Shown here in pieces: positions 61,101-64,000 of a stretch of 64,000 bases of DNA. The stretch lies in NCBI GenBank assembly GCA_029059705.1, contig JAIDVM010000007.1:1-64000 (forward strand). Reading direction: 5' to 3'. The first letter of the stretch is position 1; every line of letters begins with the position of its first letter. A program made the translations under genes and the position numbers. The DNA is from Clostridia bacterium. GTDB taxonomy: Bacteria > Bacillota > Clostridia > Christensenellales > Borkfalkiaceae. Below the pieces are notes generated by a model that ran no database searches, was not told the origin of the DNA, and was given only the letters and a program-made list of their open reading frames with translations.

Positions 61101-64000
61101 TCGTGTCGCTCTTTATAAGTTCAAGCGTCACCGCATTGCCGCCCTTAACCGAGTAACCGATTAATATGTTTACAATCTCGTCGGAAAGCGCGCGGGAAGA
61201 ATACGCCGCAACCGCGCTGCCAAGCCCTACCTTGTGTGTCTTGCCGTCGTAAATCCACGAAAGCTCGCTTTCGTTTACGTTTGCGATAATCGTTGCGTCG
61301 TTAATCTTAAAGTCCGCGGTTGCCGTGCCGGAATAATTGCCTTTACCCGTAAAGGTAATGGTTGCCGTGCCCGCGTTTCTGTTGTTAGTGTAGCTGAGCG
61401 TGAAATCCGTTCCGAGCACAAGCGTCGTATACGTTCCCGAACCCGTCAAATCTACTTCGAGCGAGTACGAAGAAGGCGTTATATCCGCGCCCGTATACGT
61501 TTCGTCGGCAAGCGCGTTGCCGCCGTTAATCTTCGCGCCCGTAAGCGTTCTCGCGTTAATCGTGAAGTTTTTGGTGGTCGTGCCGGTGTAGTTACCCTTA
61601 CCCGTAAAGGTTATGGTAGCCGTACCCGCGGCAACGTTTGCCGAATACGTAAAGGTGTAATCGGTGCCGTTTGCAAGCGTAGTGCCGCTCTGGCTGTCGT
61701 TTACAACGGGCGTGGGCGTGTGCGCCAAGCCGTTGTAAGTTTCCGCAGCGATGTCGTTCACCTTAACCGTAGAATCGGAAATATCCTTAGCGGTTATAAC
61801 AAAGGTTTTGCTTGCGCTGCCCTTATAGTTACCGCCCGCAACCGCGGTTACGGTAACCGTAGCCGTACCCTTGTTTATGTTATCGCTGTAGCTGTAGGTA
61901 AAGTGTATGCCGGCCGTTAAGCTTTCGGCAGCGGCAGGAGCGGAAACAAGCTGAATGCTTACCGCGGGCGTGGGCGTAAACGCGCTGCCCGTATAGGTTT
62001 CGTCCGCCATAGCCGCGATTATTGCGTCGGCTAAGTCGCGCTGCTCTATCTTTACGGTTACGCTGCCCGTTACCTCTTTGTGGTTATCCGCGGTAATCTT
62101 ATACCACACCTCGTAAGTGCCCGCGTCCTTATAATACGGCATATTTTCAAACCATACCGTACCTTCTGCGGTCTCCTTAAAGTACCACTTTATGCTGTCT
62201 TTGTCCTTGCTTATTTCAGTTTTGGCGTTTTTATCAACGCTGTCGTGGTTTTTGCCGTCGAACGTGCCGTTATAAGCCGTTGCAAGCTCTTTTGCAGCGT
62301 CAATCTTCAATATGCTTGCGGGCGTAATCTTATAAGCCTTGCTCGTCTGGTTTGCGTTGCCGCCATATTGCAAGTCGGTTGCAAACTCATAGTTGTTTGC
62401 ATATTCGCTCTTAATCGTGGCAACCGCCGTGCAGTCCTCGCGCACGTTTGTCTGCTGTCCGCTGACAGTAAACAGCGTGCCCGCGTTAGGTCTGTCGTTT
62501 ACAACCGCCTCGGTGGTAAAGCTTTCAACCGTAGGTGCCTGAGCGGTGCCGCTGTAAGTCAATTCGTCCGCGCTCCACGTCACGCCGGTAATCTTCACCT
62601 TCGCAATCGTGTATTCGCGCGTTATCTTCGCGTCGTCCACTCTCGTCGAAGCGTTCGTCACAGTCGAAGCAAACTTATAGTTGCCCGCATACGCCGCGTT
62701 TATAGTAATGTCAACCGAATAGGTCGAAGCGTCAATCTGTCCAGCCGAAACGCTCAAAAGCGAAGTTACGGCTACCTTGGTGCCGTTTACCGTCGTTGCC
62801 GTAACGTAATCCGTCGCAGCCGGAGCCTGCACAAGGTTGTTATAAATAAATTTCGTCTGGTCGAAGTTCACGCGGTTAATTTCAGCCTTCGCAATCGCGT
62901 AAGTCGGCTTGCTTGCCGCCATGCCCGTATAGTTCCCCTTGCCCGTCACGGTCACGGTTATCGTGCCCGCGTTCGTCGTAGGCAAAGTCGTGCCCGTAAC
63001 GCTGTTGTTATACGAAAGCGTGAAATCCGTTCCCGAAACAAGCTCGGTTGCCTCGTCGCCCGTTATCAAAACAATCGAAACGTTCGCGCCCGCCGCTTGC
63101 GCCGAGCCGTTATACACAAGCCCCGTGTTGTCCGTCAAAACAACCGTTGCCCCCGCAATATCCTTGGGATTAACCGCAAAAGTCTGCGTCATCGTGCCGG
63201 TGTAATTCCCCTTGCCCGTCACGGTTATCGTCACCGTGCCCGCATTTGTCGAATTCCCCGCACCGCCGTTCGAGTTCGAATACGAAAGCGTATAATCCAC
63301 GTCCTTAGTCAAAGTCGTCGAGGTCTGCCCCGCGTTCTTCGCTGAGTTCGTAACCGCCGGAGCAGGCGTGTGCGCCGCACCGTTAAAGGTCACGTCCGCA
63401 ACGTCCGCAACCGTGCCGTCCGTGGCAATGTTTTTCGCGTTTATAACAAAGGTCTTTGTCAGCGTGTTGCCCGTATAGTTCCCCTTGCCCGTAAAAGTAA
63501 TCGTCGCCGTGCCCGCGTTCACGTTCGCCGTGTATGTATAGGTGTAATCCGTGTCCTTAACAAGCGTTTTGTTTAACGCCTTGTCCTTAACCACGGGCGT
63601 AGGAGTTTGCGCCGCGCCGTTATACGTAAGCGCCGCAATGTCCGCAACCGAAGCCGTTGACGAAGAAAGCGTTTTCGCGGTAATGGAACCGCCCGAAACA
63701 GTAACGTGCGCGTCCCAGTACTTCGCCTCGGAGCCACCGAGAATTAAAGTAACCGTAATCGTCTTGCCCGTGCCAACGTTGGGGTTGTCGTAGTTGCCTA
63801 CAACGCCGTCGATAGTAACGTTATTAACGCCCACAAGCGCAAGCGTACCCTTACTTACCGTAACCGTAGTAGTGCCGTCGTAAGTTTTCGAAAGCGTAAC
63901 CGTAGGGCTGCCCGTAATGTTACCGCCCGACATCGACTTAGTCCTTATGGTGAAGTTAATTTCTACTGCGCCTTCAAAGTTAGTTCCACTTGAAATTGTT
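49132..64000 (-). CDS. Giant MBG/YDG-repeat surface protein, 5' end beyond the window
   Basis: The minus-strand frame is open from the right edge to TAA at 49132: at least 4,955 codons with no stop, the N-terminus missing. The first methionine seen (63933) is internal, since the frame stays open upstream of it. The N-proximal part (60.6-64.0 kb) is tandem domains with TFTGKGNYTGT-type ends; the middle (50.5-59.5 kb) alternates YDG-type domains (TYDGxxH, YNGxxxxP) with MBG YGX-type domains (LTVKANDxxxxYGDEP...YAGFVNGE). The C-terminus has one helix (AIIAIASAAGLAVMITIILIAVL), basic KKRKK and an acidic tail; no LPxTG. An adhesin or fibre-like surface protein is the likely role; the ligand is unknown. 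A terminator follows at 49081. Confidence 0.93.
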   Translation of the reverse strand, partial: TISSGTNFEGAVEINFTIRTKSMSGGNITGSPTVTLSKTYDGTTTVTVSKGTLALVGVNNVTIDGVVGNYDNPNVGTGKTITVTLILGGSEAKYWDAHVTVSGGSITAKTLSSSTASVADIAALTYNGAAQTPTPVVKDKALNKTLVKDTDYTYTYTANVNAGTATITFTGKGNYTGNTLTKTFVINAKNIATDGTVADVADVTFNGAAHTPAPAVTNSAKNAGQTSTTLTKDVDYTLSYSNSNGGAGNSTNAGTVTITVTGKGNYTGTMTQTFAVNPKDIAGATVVLTDNTGLVYNGSAQAAGANVSIVLITGDEATELVSGTDFTLSYNNSVTGTTLPTTNAGTITVTVTGKGNYTGMAASKPTYAIAKAEINRVNFDQTKFIYNNLVQAPAATDYVTATTVNGTKVAVTSLLSVSAGQIDASTYSVDITINAAYAGNYKFASTVTNASTRVDDAKITREYTIAKVKITGVTWSADELTYSGTAQAPTVESFTTEAVVNDRPNAGTLFTVSGQQTNVREDCTAVATIKSEYANNYEFATDLQYGGNANQTSKAYKITPASILKIDAAKELATAYNGTFDGKNHDSVDKNAKTEISKDKDSIKWYFKETAEGTVWFENMPYYKDAGTYEVWYKITADNHKEVTGSVTVKIEQRDLADAIIAAMADETYTGSAFTPTPAVSIQLVSAPAAAESLTAGIHFTYSYSDNINKGTATVTVTAVAGGNYKGSASKTFVITAKDISDSTVKVNDIAAETYNGLAHTPTPVVNDSQSGTTLANGTDYTFTYSANVAAGTATITFTGKGNYTGTTTKNFTINARTLTGAKINGGNALADETYTGADITPSSYSLEVDLTGSGTYTTLVLGTDFTLSYTNNRNAGTATITFTGKGNYSGTATADFKINDATIIANVNESELSWIYDGKTHKVGLGSAVAAYSSRALSDEIVNILIGYSVKGGNAVTLELIKSDTKPTDWTGAKSTLDFKDVADGGKVWYRLTADNHAELVGSFDIEIEQKEITAISGVAFNDRDYDGTTTATLNKTNAGNPTFTGMLEGDALTVDGAENINFDTKNVGTGKAVTATGVTLGGASAGNYKIAAFTRATGTATISQLKVIIEWHVDNFDGEEGLSIVYDGKPHKAVARIKNRATGDLDELVVRFNDSKVSGETVTLRDSYKVEVYEIQNDSGNYTLEGVALEARLEIVGSGNTIYRDLEVESGYVYDGKEKKPSLYYNKTENGVTTKVYISDEEDAFVTYSVDGVDGGKAIDAGNHNVVLQLSPKYDWSGDLNGVFTLTIGKATLSIDEIKADGATVESDGVYTYTYNNTQYALTEDWSNATIDGKKLLEVFGSQTCPEGVSVSYFYDGAVANGKTAANESGYAVEIRFTVNGNFNAIDPIKATLKIMRKEINLDGVSFAGVGSGWTGLSVNYDGTLKTVEISGKPAEISAVSFEYFKGGASVGTDGVREVGAYSAVATFTFDSVNYKLVKGGAEVNDLSCDITVVPKSLDLSGVTYDGATDENGVPYDGETHKIAAGNIPEGVTGVSYEYFEGNNSLGANGVKNAGEYKVVVTFALSDNYGGGTTTREVKIKINKAVLTVKVNGSVISYGDEAKNDGVTISGLLGSDTAAILSLTYTYTHKPSGSETVGAAYRRGDDAGEYVISVTSAEPQNYTLSVETGILTVKPREITVSWKNGENDNNTSFEYVYSEGTVWTPYAYVTNAYGTDNLKLVVSGGREDAAMNCTATVVGIEGEKAHNYKLPTVEAKRTFNVLPAPRTGIIVWEEAEFVYNGQAQAPKAYYFENETDRIPKELSVSTNRSAVNVGHYTATASLGSNYDLKGETTKEFDIIARKVYVEILDASVRYSANIDFGVLDWTTFDGSYGFVSGDVCNISLNAAVNGVGKFKIEGSYSFNNTATAANYKVIFVGNHVDGDGGVLTVTRGKYDMSNVTFAGTEVTYDGQAHNVTVLGLPEGLTATVTYSKDGISYAAGEVINAGKYTVEIKYSGDFANYEAEAATTITLEIKKAALTVKANNSEIVYGDEPKANGVTYSGFVNGEDETQAGIIFGTLLYTYTYTRYGNAGTYSVKPTEGCLSSDNYDIIYAAGSLTVKPRELTVEWYADGDKTSTTLKYVYDGLSHAPVAVIASGVVNGDVVTVTVKGAQTEIGENYTATAVSGNANYVVAASCEKVAFGIIPAEKYTLVWDHTELVYNGEVRKPNAYYYDADGERQTIADGDISLSGAGINAGKYTASVNVTVDGHVLIGSYEYEIVAASVTVTITNDKTVKYGEKAIFSAADWSITEGQLFNGDDLNVTLKTTADERSNVGAYAITAVYGNGNYKVTFINGTLNVIKADVDESGIVFDNVNQTYAYNGEQRSAKIVSLPKGVTGVRYEYKDAAGKVVSTEGVKNAGVYTVTAIFTVDGNYNAVAGTYSTTITITAKELSGITLTGGTVTYDGIAQVPALNGDFTAITDVVYTYVKGGNKVANAVNAGTYTVTVVLTIDSNYDASKVSGAVYDAVKHTLTLTTTLVIEKAELTATAHDGVTEYGTAANANGYGYTLRGFVNGESETVITVKNVIYGYATGKNVVGTAAGAYADEITVTLVIDAENYVMSANNESGKLTVTPKTITVEWQAGEGGEVLDGKFVHKYDGKDYAPVAIAKDENGAIAGLTLTVSGKQSALGDNYTARVTALLGGNGNYALPLEEQVAQFRIISEKEEIRDGKVIWDNTEHEYDGKPYKPTAYFYVGETKHEIPSELITVEGGSAVDVGTYIAKVPATVDGVSLDSESTEMSFEIKKRTVYIVIGDATTYYGTPVNLGAVSLGYRAGSATFLNSDYKIEVTCEATVTSPIGTYKLAGRFISNDASNYNVVFCGSWASPDADNGRFGTLTIERAVYDTSKITFMDTEVTYDGLFHKVTLNGLPSGLTADNYECIYTSTQGFGGGAEGVKGAGVYNVTVKFKNLDPNYELISDMHTTLEIKKAALTVKANDSEVIYGEEPLTAGVDWANAGFKNGETESVLGGELKYSYTYTRGASVGDYVIKVSGLTSANYEITYLAGTMKVIPRTVTVSWYYDETLGTQALTYVYDGNAHKPVAVAGNLVAGDVATIEVSGERIEIGVNFTATAASISNPNYKLPEDGSEKASFSVMPIDDKYIIWNYSELTYNGTLQMPHVYYLDENGNEVSLDEYRTVTRNNGVSAGEHTVEIPTTKYIELGLRGNATYNYKIEKAKLTVKINNSFIKFKDAVTFNGYLVEGTVFGNDNLGIVLDTNATSASSVGEYEITATYSNENYDVTFVYGTLTIEKADVAESDIEFDNANREYEYDGTLRGAQIKVLPEGVTGVRYEYLDASGKVVSADGVKDVGVYTVRAIFTVDGNHNEVKGIHTTTITITKAAINISNVVFDEQKTLGYTGEKQEVFVSGTAIGVSGVNYTYYVYDANAAEGLGAKLSSAPVNAGKYVVVAEFVAMDNYTADDVKLTMLLTVEKAALTVTVNDKTLVYGTAADANGYGYVVQGLLGGDKGNENAVLGGLTLAYAQAQHENAGTYDIVTEWNGVQAASFETDNYIVTVTNGTLTVTKYVITSADVEWTNAAGDTTKTFIYEEDGSEHAPYANVNISGITLTVSGGASVAGKYVATVTGVDNANYEVEANITRTFEIVATMPEIVWTDTQFVYDGQPHVPTATLADGSAVTETVTVVEGSAVDKGIYTAEIVYNGNTYTTAFEITARKVYIVIDEVTTTYKTAPDFTGAGRYLYGDADKQFVGIDIDDVLTYRSSVPATAPVGSYADMITARYTGSDNYEVTITAGTLRILKAQYDMSGVKLSSYSVDYDGKPHAAEVVGCPAGVTPHISYYTSASGWSFDQNGVVAAGVYAVKVTFTSDDDNYEPIPDKTGTMEIRKATLTVKANDNSIVYGDEPEANGVTYAGFVNGEDVSVLGGTLGYSFNYNRNGAAGTYAITPEGYTSANYEIKFVSGVLTVEKRVVTVNWYKDSLLTGAALQYTYDGVTEFKPYAVAGNVISGDSVTLTVSGGQRAAGLQYRATVTRISNGNYALPEDGSASVSFDVLPRAYEIVWENTEFIYDPLKKQAPGAYFFDENGQKIALTVTILGGKYNVDAGTYTAMVTGAPNGVSLGDLGGEFAKMFEIKPKDITIKINSVKATYKNLPSFDITNWTYVGENRITDGNFITLLCDVTKVTDPDAGVYAITGICSSKNYNVTFINGTYTIERAEISVPVIASKNYTGGILTADVPENPMYDVLRNYGGINAGSYVVRLYLKSEYTKNYKWTDTEEYYIDLEFRINKSENEWTTPFEMDWVLNADATTLNANVPESKFGTPVVKFYTDASCAAGTEISESDILANKAQGRTYYVRVTVEDTANYSGLTFEKSIVIVGDRSLALNWEAFDATYDGTEHKPKAYVTIDGQKVYLVVTVNSADGKAIHAGDYTATAKFKAENGTNLSGYKLYEGAPSADKTIAFSIAQRKVVVEIGDIGNIEYGTVTINVDMIVARSIVEGSVVAGDNLDLFFRGTFTEVNGFVNAGSYAIVGECRNPDYDVQFIGSWNGNDELKGKAGTYTVDKTTLSVNKSGSDWFDEDKVIDRNQAAFITLGEKNDETGEYKNISLKGNKQGGLIITYSGRAYEYNGENLTDEEIADKIAKNQTTPPEIMQAGDFVVYYCITGDENNDNYVPKYGQWIVRIRVRTEFIIVNFTGGLTATYGEASDRDLLPELIANGCIEIGDGFPVTLDELKTVAKAYAYEDVTNENGFVNGGTAVGQYTIKFVFNEHIDSKYDYIEFKYSDSNDKADTNVNRYKVTARELALEWGESKFAYDGASHIPNATLKGLIGGETVELSNIKLGEAYTIQLKNGDVINVTVTLFDGNNTTDAGVYMLQAEVTGNENYVIKTGAVVAVSITDESQITLPTWAIIAIASAAGLAVMITIILIAVLKKRKKAQQIAEGMIDEEGFNEDYVG
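51345..53285 (-). repeat. Supra-repeat copy III, truncated
   Basis: A block ADVEWTNAAG near 53,275, EIVWTDTQFVYDG, VYIVIDE; MSGVKL YDG domain; MBG; B block VTVNWYKDSLL near 52,090, EIVWENTEF, ITIKINS. It then leaves the pattern after TYTIERAEI, so the last third of the unit is missing. Confidence 0.65.
53286..56155 (-). repeat. Supra-repeat copy II in the giant gene
   Basis: Same order of blocks: A block ITVEWQAGEGG near 56,140, VIWDNTEHEYDG, VYIVIGD; TSKITF YDG domain; MBG; B block VTVSWYYDETLG near 54,830, IIWNYSEL; GVTGVRYEYLDASGKVV; MBG. The GVTGVRYEY blocks of copies I and II are nearly identical and about 2.86 kb apart. Confidence 0.75.
56156..58965 (-). repeat. Supra-repeat copy I in the giant gene
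   Basis: One of three units of about 2.85 kb (about 950 residues). In protein order: A block (ITVSW near 58,950; IVWEEAEF; VYVEILD), YDG domain (MSNVTF), MBG domain, B block (LTVEWYADGDK near 57,690; LVWDHTEL), then GVTGVRYEYKDAAGKVV, LSGITL and a second MBG domain. Boundaries are anchored on the tryptophan block and approximate. Confidence 0.75.

Noticed and set aside
62080-63345. 421-codon plus-strand frame
   Set aside because: Same cause: antisense to the MBG/YDG repeats, with no promoter or recognisable domain.
49132-64000. CRISPR array
   Set aside because: The repeats are protein-coding, hundreds of bases long and diverged; no short identical direct repeats with unique spacers.

Overview
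The window reads as chromosome of an uncultured, monoderm, carbohydrate-fermenting gut Clostridia-type bacterium. Evidence: lipoproteins with Cys lipoboxes, strong AGGAGG-type ribosome binding sites, sigma-A-like promoters, a Gram-positive-style polysaccharide utilisation locus with an ABC importer and no SusC/D, and surface proteins held by a C-terminal membrane helix. A Christensenellales/Borkfalkia-like host is my guess only. The code is standard, most of the sequence is of middling GC, and a few AT-rich patches stand out by eye.

Layout. 1-4274 (minus): glmM-glmS and galE, supplying amino sugars and UDP-galactose for the envelope. 4499-8085 (plus): KtrB/KtrA potassium uptake, tRNA-modifying TcdA and a ComF-like protein, closed by a terminator on the last stop codon. 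8099-10574 (minus): a GH3 beta-glucosidase. 10690-14380 (plus): tRNA-Gln, a small frameshifted gene and a secreted transglutaminase-like surface protein. 14399-16683 (minus): two SGNH/GDSL esterases, one a lipoprotein. 16794-16981: tRNA-Ser. 16984-18357 (minus): a TetR/membrane-protein pair with a visible operator.

18497-39160 (minus) is the centrepiece: a 12-gene, 20.5-kb locus for fructan (levan/inulin) use. One strong promoter with a perfect cre/LacI-type palindrome beside it precedes, in order, an MsmK-type ATPase with a roughly 180-residue insertion, a membrane protein, a fructokinase, a membrane-anchored GH32, a LacI regulator, a sugar-binding lipoprotein, two permeases, a lipoprotein GH32 with an altered nucleophile motif, two lipoproteins built from tandem repeats of a module I cannot name, and a cytoplasmic GH32. 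The inferred flow is surface capture and cutting, import of oligosaccharides, intracellular hydrolysis and fructose phosphorylation.

39183-43357 (minus) holds two Sel1-repeat proteins and the remains of a possible M60-like surface protein. 43441-44776 is a cysteine desulfidase/serine dehydratase-like gene. 44824-45136 is a tRNA-Val/tRNA-Ala unit. 45172-49057 (plus) is an AT-rich accessory stretch: inositol monophosphatase, a 4-TM protein coupled to it, three small or membrane proteins and a NERD nuclease. 49132 to the right edge (minus) is one open frame of at least 4,955 codons, a giant surface protein of MBG/YDG repeats whose middle is organised as a roughly 2.85-kb repeat-of-repeats. Its N-terminus lies beyond the window.

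Three genes (ktrB, the GH3 gene, the small membrane protein at 47285) have a good promoter so close to the start codon that their mRNAs should be leaderless or nearly so.
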